Of a DNA stretch of 64,000 bases, positions 24,077 to 34,194 are shown one piece after another; positions within the stretch are counted from its first letter, which is position 1; each line of letters begins with the position of its first letter. Position numbers and translations under genes: made by a program. The notes below the pieces were generated by a model that saw only the letters and a program-made list of their open reading frames with translations, made no database searches and had not been told where the DNA came from. Origin of the DNA: Eutreptiella sp. 'Long Island Sound 2002' (lineage: Eukaryota > Euglenozoa > Euglenophyceae > Eutreptiales > Eutreptiaceae). The stretch covers positions 155,886,352 to 155,950,351 of the forward strand of contig OZ038381.1 in the NCBI GenBank assembly GCA_964036045.1, read 5' to 3'.

Positions 24077-24890
24077 TCAAGGGACAGTTGTTGGTATATT
24101 CACCCTATTGCCCTCATAATACTTGTGTCTCCGCTTTCCATGCATACTAAACTCACCACAGCAGTGCAGATGCATCGGGAACAGGGAGTCCCTGTGGCCC
24201 GCCTGGTCCCCGCGGGTCGCAGCCATGCAGGCCGTGAGGACCGCCAGGTACATGCCGTACAGGCGGTACAGGAACTCGTCCAAGAGCCCCCGATCCACCC
24301 CCTGCGCCAGCCGGAGGGGGAAGAGGCCCGCCTTCCGCAGGCAGGCCGCCCACTGGTCCGGCGGCCCCAGTTGGGGGATGGCTGTCGCCGCGTCACTGAG
24401 CCAGGGGCGCCATGTCCCCCTGGCCTACTCCCACTCCGGGCAGTCCCACAGGATGTGGACTTCATCCTCGTGCGCCGCGCCGCAGGGGGGGCACGCGGAG
24501 TTGGTCTGCATGCCATGGCCCGACACCCTTGCCGCCGTCCACAGGGCCCCGGCCATGAGGCCGCGCAGCAACGACTTCTCCAACTCAGTGGAAGCGGCGC
24601 ATAGCGCTGCGCGGCAGGCCGGGCCATCCGCCCTGTCGCCCAGCCCCCCGAAGGTGACCGGGCGCCGCCTCAAGCTGGCGCAAGGAATGGCAGCGAAGGC
24701 TGTCCCGCACCCGGTAATGGATCTGGCAGAGGGGCTAGGAGCTCCTGCACGAAGTGCAGTGGGTGCTCTTGGGACGTCCCAGCACCACCAGCCCTCGCGT
24801 GGGCTCCACCCCAGGGTGGGCGCCGTGTGGAGCGCGTGCCCCACCGGGCCCGTCCCGGGCGGGCGGCCGCCTGACTCCCAGATGGCCTAG
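24077..24890 (-). pseudogene. LINE ORF2 C-terminus with CCHC zinc knuckle
   Basis: The frame at 24425-24890 contains LCAASTELEKSLLRGLMAGA and then CPPCGAAHEDEVHILWDC, a C-x2-C-x8-H-x4-C knuckle typical of LINE C-termini. A stop follows at the end of CPEWE. After this the protein-like sequence continues in another frame (GLLDEFLYRLYGMYLAVLTA, about 24100-24300) to 24077. The knuckle helps bind element RNA in related LINEs. Confidence 0.8.
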
Positions 24891-25895
24891 GTGAAGACCT
24901 GGGTGACCCCTGGCCGTCGGCCCACCCGGGTCAGCCGGAGAAGCCGTTCGTACCGCGTGTGCATGACCGGGGAGACGCGGTGCCCCTTGGACAGGACCGT
25001 GAAGACGATCTCCTTGGCCCGGGACAGGCACGTGGCTCCCCACAAGGCCCGCACGACCGCGGTCTCCAGTCCCCGCAGGTCGGAGTCCGTCACCGAGGCG
25101 ACGGCCACTCCATGGAGCGCCAGCGGGGTGACCGGCGTGCTGATGGCCTGCTCTCGGCGTTCATAGGTGGAGAGGTGGGGGAGGCGACGGAGAGCGCTCC
25201 GTCCCGCTTCCAGGCGCCAGGACAGCACCGGCCCCGTAACTGTGGACCCCCAATGGCGACGTTGACGCCAAGTTGGCGGAAAGTCGCCGCCAGCGGCATC
25301 AGGACACCCCGGAGCAGGACCGCCGGGGCGCCCTGTTCCCCCTGGACCTAGGTGCAGCACTTGTCATGCGGACATCCTGGCCCGTGACTTGCAGCCACTC
25401 CTCCGTCGCGGGGACCGTCCCCTGCAGGGAGGCCGCGCGCAGGGCCACTGCCTGGGTGTCATCCGCATAGCCTTGACGACCCCAGCGCGGCGTAGCCGGG
25501 GCCTGCATCCTAGGGGGGGGGGGGGGCTCCAGGTCCGCCGTCGCGTCCTTGTGCAGAAAGGGGGGGAGGGCGGTCGTCCGCGCGCACACCTGCCGGCGAA
25601 GGCATTCCACCTCCCATTTCCTGATTGTGGTGAGCACGTTCACCAAGATCACCGACAGGGGGCAACCTTGGAGGATGCCGTTGGTGGCCTGCCACCACAG
25701 GCCGAGGGCCCCGGCGACCTTGAAGGCCCGGCGGAGCTGCTTGTACATGGCCCCGAGGGCACGGCACGCGCCCGGGTCCATGCCCGGCTCCAACGCCAGG
25801 GCCAACATGACCGCCTGGGGGATGAGATCGAAACATTTGATGTAGTCAATACTCATCCCCGCGACTGCCCATCCTCGGAGGCGACACGGCTCCAA
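24887..25895 (-). pseudogene. LINE reverse transcriptase core and thumb
   Basis: The frame 25895-25299 carries SIDYIKCFDLIP (motif A, first catalytic Asp), NGILQGCPLSVILVNVL (motif B) and GYADDTQAV (motif C, YADD at about 25459-25470). These are the three palm motifs in the right order and spacing. A neighbouring frame (25360-24887) continues with a thumb-like segment (HLSTYERREQAISTP, VVRALWGATCLSRAKEIVF). The join requires a frame change near 25.3 kb, and another is needed to connect to the upstream RT segment. Confidence 0.93.
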
Positions 25896-25976
25896 AAGGA
25901 CCCGTGTTACCGCCGCCCCATCCAGGGCGCTCCTGGCTGGGTGGAAGCCAAAGGCCGCCGGGTGGGCCCGGGACTC

Positions 25977-26543
25977 CTACCACGCAATGGCATCCGCCAA
26001 GCGCACGCGCGCCCACAGCCTGTAGACCATGGACAGGATCGTGAGCGGGCGGGTGATCAGGGGCCCCGGCGGGCCCTCCTTGGGGATGAGGGCTGTGTAG
26101 CCCTCGGCCAGGCGGGCCAGCCACCTGCCTAGCCGCTCCACTTCCCGCAGGAGGTCCGCCAACCAGCCCAGCAGCCTGTAGGGGAGGGAGCGGAGGTCGG
26201 CCAGGCTCCACCCGTCCAGCCCCAGTGCCGGGGGCTTCATGCGGGAGAGCCCCTTGCACAGGCGGGGGCCGTCCAGCCGCGAGGCAATCATGGGGACCCG
26301 CCGGACATGGCGCCCATACCGGCGGAGGAAGGCCGTGGTATCCGACTTGGCGTCCGTCGCATACTTGCCGTTCATCGGGCGCCAGGCGTCCTGCAAGAGG
26401 CCATCCATCTCCGCCAGGTTGGCCGTGGCAGTGCCATCCGGCCTGGAGAGGAAGGTGACTGGCGGGGCGTAGGACTCATCCTTCAGCCACCGGTACACTG
26501 CCCCCTGGTCGGAGGTCCAGACCTCCTCTAGCCGGAGCGCCAC
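25977..26543 (-). pseudogene. LINE reverse transcriptase fingers (RT motifs 0-2)
   Basis: Contains GLDGWSLADLRSLPYRLLGW, EGYTALIPKEGPPGP and RPLTILSMVYRLWARVRLAD. These match the N-terminal fingers of LINE RTs (GxDGW, IPK and RP(L/I)TxxSxxYRxWA). The frame stops at 25977, shortly before the palm domain resumes in another frame at 25895. The segment upstream (26761-26528, NMPTWSFTAHDRLAPLE) is the linker to the endonuclease. Confidence 0.9.
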
Positions 26544-27134
26544 TTGCGGAGGCGGCCCAGGTCCTCCGCCCGAAGTGTGGCCCGGACCTTGCCCACTAGC
26601 GTCGTGCGGAGGCGGCGGAGCGACTCCAACGGGGCTAGCCGGTCATGCGCCGTGAAGCTCCAGGTTGGCATATTCCGGGCCCAGCGCGCGGAGTCTACCG
26701 AGGGGACGTCGAAGCGCCATCCACGCCTGCTGCACCCTGCTCGGCACCGCGCCCACGCCACGTGCCGGCCACTCTAACCAGCGGAGGCCGTTCCGGAGGG
26801 GACCCTGGGCCGCCTAGATGCGCACCAGAGGCAGGTGAGCAGCCCCCGGTGTCCCGGCGCTATTTGGGGCAGAGAGGGAGACATATGCACCGCGCGCACC
26901 GCGTTGTGCACCGCGCGTGCGTTTCTACCAACCCTTTCCTGCATTTTTCACATTTTTTCAGGGTGGCAAGGACGCGGTGGCCTAAGGGGTAAGCACACAA
27001 CAACGGAGGCCTCCACTCCATCCCCCTCACCAATGGTGGTTGTGGCCGCCCACACCCCCTACCAGGGGAGGGCCGTAGGACGAGGAAGAAGAGGATGTAG
27101 AACTCTCCGGTACGGCCGCTCGACCAAAGAGCCT

Positions 27135-27290
27135 AGTGCCCCACAGGGTGCCCAAGCCTGTGGGGCCGTTTCGAACGTTTCGCGTTTCGCTGTGCTCAAT
27201 GCACTCGTTTCGCGTTTCGGAGCGTTACTTCTTGGGGTGCCCAAGCCCAGGAAGTAACCGTATCGGTGCGTTTCGCGTTTCAATGATCAC
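27135..27290. repeat. Two hairpins sharing a loop word, plus GTTTCGCGTTTC repeats
   Basis: CCCCACAGG...CCTGTGGGG and GTTACTTC...GAAGTAAC are inverted repeats whose loops both contain GTGCCCAAGCC. Four GTTTCGCGTTTC-like units lie between and after them. Confidence 0.75.
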
Positions 27291-27298
27291 GGTGTCAC

Positions 27299-27770
27299 CT
27301 ACGAGGAAGCCTCTTCCTCCTCATCAGCAGACATAAGTGACGAGCCTGAGGATGATGAATCCGAATCCGAGTCCGAATCGGAATCGGAATCTGAACCACG
27401 ACGTCTGGTGGCCTTTGGCTGCCCGAAAATGCCATTTGGGAAGTGGTCCCAAGGGCCGTACGGCTCATAGCGCACATTGCGCACGTTGAGAAATTGCTGA
27501 ATGTGCACAACGGCTCGCACCATCAAATGCAATTTCTGCAAGCGATCTGGAAGGGTACACCCATGCTTCGTGTACATGTTCCTGCAGACACCCCAATTGT
27601 GGAGTTCTGTCAGCACGTGCTCCGACCGTGCGCGCAAGAAACTGTGGCCATCATTTGCCTTTGCTTTCCAGGGAGGCATGTCCAGTTTTTTGGGCTTGGG
27701 ATATGGGGTGATTGAGCCCTTTCGGCCACCAAAATCCGCCATCCAATAGATGGGCTTCACCAAGCTTCAT
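27299..27770 (-). pseudogene. DDE superfamily transposase C-terminal exon (Harbinger/DDE_4-like)
   Basis: A frame of about 155 codons ends at TAG (27299). Segment GHSFLRARSEHVLTELHNWG fits the last part of the DDE_4 fold: R..R.xE with the third catalytic acid as E. It is followed by LHLMVRAVVHIQQFL and RYEPYGPWDHF. A Ser/Asp run (27.31-27.39 kb) and SADEEEE form the tail. The frame has no good ATG; a splice-acceptor-like tract CCTCCTCTCCACAG lies just upstream at about 27.77 kb, so this may be a last exon whose earlier exons are absent. The fragment at 39.66-39.85 kb is related. Family assignment is by pattern only. Confidence 0.55.
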
Positions 27771-28099
27771 CCTGTGGAGAGGAGGTCCCAACTACTTCAT
27801 GATCCGCGCGTCACCGCGCACCCCACAAGAGATGCCTCTGATTTTTCATTTGTTCTCTATAGAGGGAGGGGCGAGGCACCCGTGGCAATTGTCCGCCATG
27901 GCGACAGCCATCGCAACCTGGCTTAGCGCCCTATCCCGCAGCCACAGCACAAGGGCTCACCACATGGGAGGGGCAAATAGTGGTGAGATCAGAAAACAGC
28001 ACAAGGGGAAAGAAAAGGTTGTACGCGCACGTGGAAAACGAATGCACCGCGCGCGCACCGCGTGGTGCACCGCGCGCACCGCGCGTGCGTGTCCCACAG

Positions 28100-29211
28100 A
28101 GGCGCACCTCACGGAGCAGCTGGTCGGTTCCCCTGCCTCGGGGAAGGTGAGGGGGGGGGGGGGGCAGCGGCAAGGCGGCCCCAGCCGGGAGGGAGTCCGG
28201 GGTAATGTCCGGGCAGGCAAGGGCGAGGAGGGTTTCCTCCGCTGCCGTGGTCCGGTAGGCCCAGGCCTGGTCCACGTCCCCCGTGGATAGGGCCGCTTGC
28301 CAGCCGGCCTCTACGGGGTTCAGGAGGCGCTGCGTAAGGAGGAGCCGTTCATGTTCCTCCGTTGGGATCAGCGCAACAGGCTTGGGGCGGATGAACTTCA
28401 CCACCCGCTAAGACCCGCCCTTCAGGTGCAGATCGAACCGTACCGGGGTGTGGCCAAGGATGGCCCCGCACGGTAGCAGTTCCGCTGCATGGAGCAGCGC
28501 CGCCAGCCTCCCATCTATGCGCGAGGGGCGCGTGCCCTCCGGGCCCTAGTACAAGCAGAGAGGGTCCCGCCCAAAGGCGGACGCTGGTTCAAGGTCCGCG
28601 TCCACCAGCCGGCGGACCAAGAGGGACGCCAAGACGGACTGGGGGCCCGCAGCATGTGGTTGATGTCGAAGTTGAAGTCCGCCCACACTTGCTGGGGGGC
28701 TGCCCCCGTGGCACGCCACGTATTGTGTGGCCTGGTCCCAGAAGACCCGGTTGAGGGCCGGCTTGGAGGAGACGCCGTAAGCCGCCCGGGCATGCAAGGA
28801 ATCCGCTCCCCACCCCAGGCCCGCCAGGACTTGGCACCAGCGGGTGGAGTGCCATAGGGCCTGAGCGAGGGAGTCCGCCTCGTTCCGGGGCGCTCCTTTG
28901 GGGGGTAGGATTTGTCTCGTGGGAATGCCCTGGCGCACCAGGATCCCCGGCCCCCCCCCCCGGCCGGAGCCCCCCAGGATGCGTGCCACCCCGAGGCCCC
29001 GGCCTGGGCGCACATCACTCGTTGTGCGACCGCCGTGAGGCGGGTTTCCGAGATCAAGACCACATCCACCCGCCACTCGGGCGACCGTGTGCCAGTGCAG
29101 GTGCAAGGACGTGACGTTGGCCTGCGCCACGCACAGCGGCCCCGGGTGTGGTTCCACGTCCCCGCAGTGCAGCAGCAGGAGGGGGGGGAGGTCCCGTCGG
29201 CATCCCACCAA
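28100..29211 (-). pseudogene. LINE ORF2 APE-type endonuclease with 2A-like motif
   Basis: The minus-strand frame opens with a leucine run and CGDVEPHPGP (29137-29166), which resembles the 2A consensus D-V/I-E-x-N-P-G-P with His for Asn. It is followed by ANVTSLHLHWHTVA. The endonuclease then continues in shifted frames: VDVVLISETRL (catalytic ET), GGPGILVRQGIP, ADFNFDINHM (the G/A-DFN strand) and GHTPVRFDLHL at the domain end (~28.41 kb). At least three frame changes are needed. A stop follows GHTPVRFDLHLKGGS, then VKFIRPKPVALIPTEEHERL continues as linker to about 28.10 kb, where the inserted transposon begins. Confidence 0.85.
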
Positions 29212-29299
29212 GGCGGGGGGAGGGGTGGAGACACTGTCGCCCTGGCGGGGGGGGGATGGGGGGGAGCACCTGTCCCACCCACGAACTCAACTACCATCG

Positions 29300-29930
29300 G
29301 TTAGAGGGCGCGAAGGGAGGGGTCAGAGGGGGGGGGGGGGCAGCAAAGCATGCCTGCAGGTCAACCATAGCTCCTGGGCCAGATGGGCCCGCTGCACCGT
29401 GGTCAGGTGGTCGGCGGAGGTCACCGGCCCAAGGTAGGCACGCCGGGAGGCGGGCGGGGGGGGGGGGCGGGGGAGGAGGCGGTAGCCCGCCAACGGCAAG
29501 CGGCAGGGGGGGGGGGGGGCTGGTAGGCGCGGGAGGCAGCCGTGCTCCCACCCCTCGGCAAGGCGGCCAGCCTCCGGGGCGACCTCGGGCAGGAGGTCCT
29601 GGTGGAGGCCGGGGCCGACGCGGCGGAGGACGTCCGGCCACCGGACTGTGGCCCAGACCTCCCCCAGCTCCGGCAGGGCGGCCCACCAGACGTCGGTGAT
29701 CCGGGGGAGGAGGGCTTGCACCTCGGCGGCCACCTCCCGCCACGTTGCCGAGGGCTCGGGGTCGGGGCCATGAGGCAACGGAAACTGGGCTCGCATACGC
29801 CCCCGTGTCACAGGCGCATGGTCATAACCACAATGTTCAGTGTTATCCTTGCTGCACTGCAGCGTAGACCAGTTCTTTACCACACCAGGTGGTTGCTGAC
29901 TGTGCCATGGCTTTGGTCCTCTGGACACTG
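29300..29930 (-). pseudogene. ORF1-like tail of the LINE, unknown fold
   Basis: The open frame has a protein-like part (TWREVAAEVQALLPRITDVW, LAQELWLTCRHALLP) interrupted by Pro-rich G/C-run sequence. Its position directly upstream of the endonuclease suggests the end of ORF1 or the start of ORF2. No RNA-binding motif is recognisable. Confidence 0.35.
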
Positions 29931-30419
29931 GGGTCAGCTCGCACCCACCACCCTCCCACAGTGCCGGTTAGACTCTAACCCTTGCCCTGCAGGTCGTGCC
30001 CCTGTCATGCACTTGCTCTGTGGCACGTGAGGACGTGTCGTACCAGAACCTGTGGGGCGCAAAGGCGCCTTTGGTGGCGCTAAGGCGTCTCAACATTTCA
30101 ACAACAGCTCCGACTGCCAGACACCTCAACAGATCGTTGCTGTACTGTGTGTGGCGAATACCTTTTCAGCACCATACCATGCGTGCACAAGCCGCCCACA
30201 CTTTCATGCCCCCTCGCTTCTAACGCCCTCAACGCTGCATTCTCGCGGCCCTTGTCATGCTTTTTCAACACGTAACGACGTGTCTCGCCTGTGCTCCAGG
30301 GGCGCAACGGCGCCCTGTTCTTTCACCATTTATCTGCTCTGTGCTGCCTTGGCGTCCCATACACCCTGGTCAGCTCGAACCCACCACCCTCCCTTTGCGC
30401 CGGTTAGCCCCCGTCTCTT

Positions 30420-30560
30420 GCTCTGTGGGTCTCTCTCCCACTCTCTCCCTCCCATTCTCTCCTGCTCTCTCTCCTGCACCCCACTCTCTCTCTCTCCTCT
30501 CCGTTCCTTTCCCACTGCGTCCCACTCTCACTCTCTCTCTCTCTCCCTCTCTCGCATAAA
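30420..30560. repeat. CT-rich (CTCT)n tract
   Basis: A pyrimidine-rich low-complexity tract with repeated CTCTCTC and CCCACTCTC words. Confidence 0.85.
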
Positions 30561-30599
30561 AGGGGGGTTCGGGACGTTCGGTGTATCTCTTTCCCCCCT

Positions 30600-30660
30600 G
30601 GGGTTCGAACCATCCTCTGCAGGACAGAAGAGGTGTGGCTTATCCACTTGGCTAAGACGA
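30600..30660 (-). other. tRNA-like sequence (SINE head or tRNA pseudogene)
   Basis: On the minus strand TTAGCCAAGTGGA fits a pol III A box, and GGTTCGAACC, about 45 bases downstream, fits the B box exactly. The anticodon arm has a 10-base loop and no matching acceptor stem could be paired, so this is not a functional tRNA as read. Confidence 0.5.
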
Positions 30661-30729
30661 TTGGTTATCTGCACCACTTCCTCCAATCTGTCATATTCCC
30701 CCCTGCGTGACATCCCCTGTCATGCATAT

Positions 30730-31340
30730 CTCCTCGGGGTCAGGGGGGGGGGGCTGGCAGGCGGGGTTGTTGTCCCACACTCGGCCCCACCAGTCCACCG
30801 CCACGGGGGTGGGGCATCGCGGTGGTCGTCTGTCCCTCGAAGAAAGTGAGGCGGCGGCGTCGGCGGAGGTGCCAGTAGTCTGGGGGGGTTCCAATGCACC
30901 ACCCGGCGGTGCCGGGTCGGCCGCCACACCAGCGTTCCGGTCTCCTCCTTCCACAGTGGTGCCAAGTACCAACGCCATGTGTAGGGGAGGCCGGCGCTCC
31001 GGGCGTCTGGCTGGGGGGCGCGCGCGAAGAGGACCTGGGGGTACCTCCACTGCAGGGCCAGGCCGACAGTGGCCCCCTTGTTCCCGAACTCGGGGCCATC
31101 GGGGCCCTGGACGGCTGACAGCCAGACCGGGCCGTCCGCACGATGGTGGTGGGTGTGCCACCACCCATTCCAGGCCCCGGCGAGGAGGTCTTGGAGGCGC
31201 TGGACCCCAGGGCACAGCCCCTCGAGGGAGGCAAGGGCACAGGTGGTGCTGGCCCACCCCCGGCGTTGGTGAGGGGCGGGGAACACCTAGGCGGCCCGGG
31301 GGGGGGCGACCCCTCGGGTCTGGACGCCAACTACCTCCCC
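30730..31340 (-). pseudogene. Retroelement-like coding fragment
   Basis: The minus-strand frames show a protein-like part (GNKGATVGLALQWRYPQVLF, WYLAPLWKEETGTLVW) and a segment AVDWWGRVWDNNPACQPPPP that resembles TVDWLGWNLMRQDAAQ at about 34.1 kb. This suggests two copies of the same LINE region. Family and frame are uncertain. Confidence 0.3.
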
Positions 31341-31539
31341 AACTAACTGTTGGCCGGAGGCCCCTATGGGGGGGGGGGAGGGGGGGGGTCAAGGAGGGGC
31401 TTGAGGGGGGTCTAGGAGGAGCTTGGGGGGGGGGGCTCCGGGAGGGTCGGTTGGGGGGGGGGTCTAGGTGGGGCGATTTGGGGTGGGGGGGGGGGGCACA
31501 GGCTCCCCTTACCTCCCCTTGCCCTCCCTCAACCATACC

Positions 31540-31745
31540 ATCATCATAAACCTAACCCTAACCTTTGCAGCTAGCTAGTATGGCCATGGCAGCCATGTTG
31601 ATTGGGCTGAACAAGATGCCCCAAATTTCGTTCATGGTTGCTTTTGCCACATCATTGCTCTCCATTTTGGACCCCAACACTCACTTTGACCCTAGCCTAG
31701 GGTGAGAGCCAGGGCTAGGGTTAGGGCTAGGGTCACCGAGCTGGT
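31540..31745. repeat. Telomere-like CCCTAA / TTAGGG interstitial words
   Basis: CCTAACCCTAACC at about 31547 and GGGCTAGGGTTAGGGCTAGG at about 31711, in opposite senses. Similar GGTTAGGGTTAGG words occur at 33560. Confidence 0.6.
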
Positions 31746-31763
31746 GGAACCAGTCTCCCTCTT

Positions 31764-33320
31764 TAGGTCTAGGGTGGACCTAACAGGTTTGGCAGCAGCA
31801 GCAAGCAGCAAGCAAGCAGCAAGCAAGCAGCATGCGCGAAATGGGGAAAAATCAGAATTCCGTCGTGGTGGTTCGGATTCGGCTGGAATGTTGGTGGATG
31901 ATACCTATGGGTGTGAAGTACAATCACACAAAGTTTGAGCCAGAAACTCAACGGTGGCGGCCGGGAACGGGATTCGCAAGTGGCGGACCTCCGTTTCAAA
32001 ATCTGTCAAAAGTGGCCAAAAAATGCCATTTTTAGGGCAGTTTGGGTGCCTAGGATATGCGTGAAGGGGTCCATCGTCATTGGAACTATCCTAAATGATA
32101 AACAAACACCTTTCATCATCGTTTGGTGTGTTATGTACCCGATCAGGGCCTCACCGACCTCTTTTTGGGCCCAAAATACCGCAACATGGGCCTGAAAAGC
32201 ACCCCTTTTGCATACCTTTTCAAATTACACCTTCTCGTGCCGTGTTTTATAGCCATGGATTGCATTGGGCACCCTTGTGGTGATTAATAACGATGAATGG
32301 GATCACTTTCAAGCCTTTTCAACATTGTCATCACCCTTCACTGCCCCATTTTGGCACGACAGAGTGGCGTTGAGCGCGCGCAGTGCATGTGCTAGGGTAG
32401 GGTTACAGGGGTCATGGGGGTCATCTGTAGGTCCAAAAATGGTCCAAAATCATTTTTTCCGACTTTGTTCCTAGACCACTTGGGGTGCTCAAACAAGTGT
32501 TTTTAGCCCGTTTTGAGCCCATGGTGGCCCGTTTAGTGTCTGGGGTGGACCTAACAAGTTTAGCAAGCAGCAGCAGCTAGCTAGTTTAGTGTCTAGGGCA
32601 GAGCAACAAGCAGCAAGCCGCAAGCAAGCAGCAAGCAGCACGCGCGAAATGGGAAAAAATGAGAACTCCATCGTTGTGCTTCGGATTCAGCTGAAATTTT
32701 GGTGGATGACAACTATGGGTGTGAAGTACAATCACACAAAGTTTGACCAAGAAACTCAACGGTGGTGGCCGGGAACGGGATTCGCAAGTGGCAGACCTCT
32801 GTTTCAAAATTCGTCAAAAATGGCCAGAAAATGCCTTATTTTGGGCAGTTTGGGTGCCTAGGATGTCCATGGAGGGGTCTATTTGCATTGGAATCAATCT
32901 AGATGATAAACGAACACCGGTTTAGTGTGTTTTGTGCCCGATTAGCGGGCTCAATGACCTTTTTTTGGGCCCAAAATACCGCAAAATCGGCCTTGAGAAG
33001 CACCCTTTTTGCACACTTTTTCAAGATGCACCTTCTTGTGCCGTGTTTGATTGGCATGGATTACATTGGGCACCCTGGTGGTGATTAATACCGAGGAATG
33101 GTATCACTTTGGAGCCTTTTCCACATTGTCATCACCCTTCAATGCCCCATTTTGGTACGATGGAGTGGTGTTGAGCGTGCGCAGTGCACGTGCTAGGGTT
33201 ACAGGGCTCATCGGTGGGTCCAAAAATGGTCCAAAATCATTTTTTCTAAATTTGTTCCTAGCCACTTGGGGTGCTCAAAGAAGTGTTTTTGGCCCGTTTT
33301 GAGCCCATGGTGGCCCGTTT
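31764..33320. repeat. Two-copy tandem repeat with ~800-bp period
   Basis: The first copy runs from about 31764 and the second from about 32533-32580 to 33320. Shared landmarks in the same order are the AGCAAGCAGC-rich start, CGCGAAATGGG, GGTGTGAAGTACAATCACAC, GGCCGGGAACGGGATTCGCA, TTTTTTGGGCCCAAAATACC and GGTGGTGATTAATA. Divergence is moderate, with many small changes. No coding signal is seen. Confidence 0.9.
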
Positions 33321-33369
33321 TGACCCTCCAAAATTCCCAAAAAACCTTGAAAACGGGCTTTTTGGGGAC

Positions 33370-33740
33370 CAAAAATGGGTCAAAAATGGGTCAAAAACCC
33401 TTTTTCCAAAATGATGGCTAGACCGTTTGGGGTGCACAAACAAGTGAAACGAGCCCATTTCGAGCCCATTGTAAGTGATTTTGGCCCGTCTAAAGTCACA
33501 AAATGCCTTAGAGGTGATGTTCCTTTCCCCACCAGCTCGGTCCCAATATTCGGTCGTGGTTAGGGTTAGGTGTAGGGATAGGAGTAGGCTGAGGGTTGGG
33601 GGTGGGCGTTAGGGTCAAGGTTGGGTTTAAGGATAGTGTTGGGGTTCCAAATTGCATAAAATTTGCCTTGGGGCACCTTTGGTGTTCATGGAGCATCAGG
33701 CGCCTTTGGCGCCCATGGACGCCTGAGGGCAACACCTTTG
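33370..33740. other. Non-coding tail of the repeat block
   Basis: GGGTCAAAAATGGGTC words, then GGTTAGGGTTAGG-derived sequence (33556-33640), then CAGGCGCCTTTGGCGCC. No gene is visible. Confidence 0.5.
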
Positions 33741-34194
33741 GCAACTAACTATTGGCCGAAGGCCCCTAAAGGGGGGGGGGGGGGGGCAGGGGTAGTTGGC
33801 GTCCTAGGACCCGCAGAGTCGCCCCCCCCCCCCCGGGCTGGGCGGCCTAGCCGTACCACCATCGCAGCAGGGCGAGGCCATGGTGCCGCCGCTAGTTCCA
33901 AGGGAGTGGGGGGGGGGGGGCCTGCGTGCCCGCGTCCTCGCCCTCGGCCCCGTCCTCGCGGTCCCCGTGCCGTGGGCAAAAAAGGCCGACGGCAAGTCGT
34001 AGGGGGGCCAGGGCAGGTCGCAGGAGGGCCACGGGAGTGGGCGGGCGGGGGGGGGGGGGATAGGTGGCACTGAGCGGCATCTTGCCGCATCAGGTTCCAT
34101 CCCAACCAGTCCACGGTCAGTCGGCACGCTCTGTTGGCCCGGTTCGCAGCCGCCGTCCGTCCCGGTGGGGGGGAGGGGAGGGGGGGGGAGTAAC

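Larger units (their letters stand above)
26880..28090 (-). mobile_element. DNA transposon with DDE transposase remnant, nested in the LINE
   Basis: This block interrupts the LINE between its endonuclease tail (28.1 kb) and RT linker (26.8 kb). Both ends carry CACCGCGCGCACCGCG-type sequence in direct orientation. Inside are a left module (26960-27120), hairpin-forming and TTTCGCGTTTCG repeats (27135-27290), a transposase C-terminal frame on the minus strand (27299-27764) and a right module (27890-28020). Both modules recur, joined together, at 20150-20450. No complete transposase is present, so the element cannot move alone. Terminal inverted repeats were not identified. Confidence 0.6.
24077..29930 (-). 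mobile_element. Non-LTR retrotransposon (APE endonuclease/RT LINE), decayed
   Basis: Minus-strand order is as in APE-type LINE ORF2: an ORF1-like tail (29.9-29.3 kb), a 2A-like motif and endonuclease (29.2-28.1), a linker (28.1 and 26.8-26.5, split by an inserted DNA transposon), reverse transcriptase (26.54-25.30), a thumb-like region (25.36-24.89) and a C-terminal zinc knuckle (24.89-24.08). The frame changes many times, often near G/C homopolymers, so this copy cannot make one protein as read. The RT palm motifs are intact in sequence. The reverse transcriptase sequence is of the kind I recall as abundant in dinoflagellate and some green-algal genomes. No poly-A tail or target duplication was identified at the ends. 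Confidence 0.9.
31286..33850. repeat. Block flanked by inverted and direct repeats
   Basis: 31286-31336 and 33790-33850 are inverted copies (CTAGGC.GCCC, a G/C run, then GACGCCAACTACC). Just inside them, 31341-31366 and 33744-33769 are direct copies (core TTGGCCGRAGGCCCCTA). The enclosed ~2.4 kb holds telomere-like words and an 800-bp tandem duplication. It looks like one insertion inside another, but the element type is unknown. Confidence 0.6.

Noticed and set aside
30600-30660. Functional tRNA gene
   Set aside because: Box elements are present but no acceptor stem and an abnormal anticodon loop.
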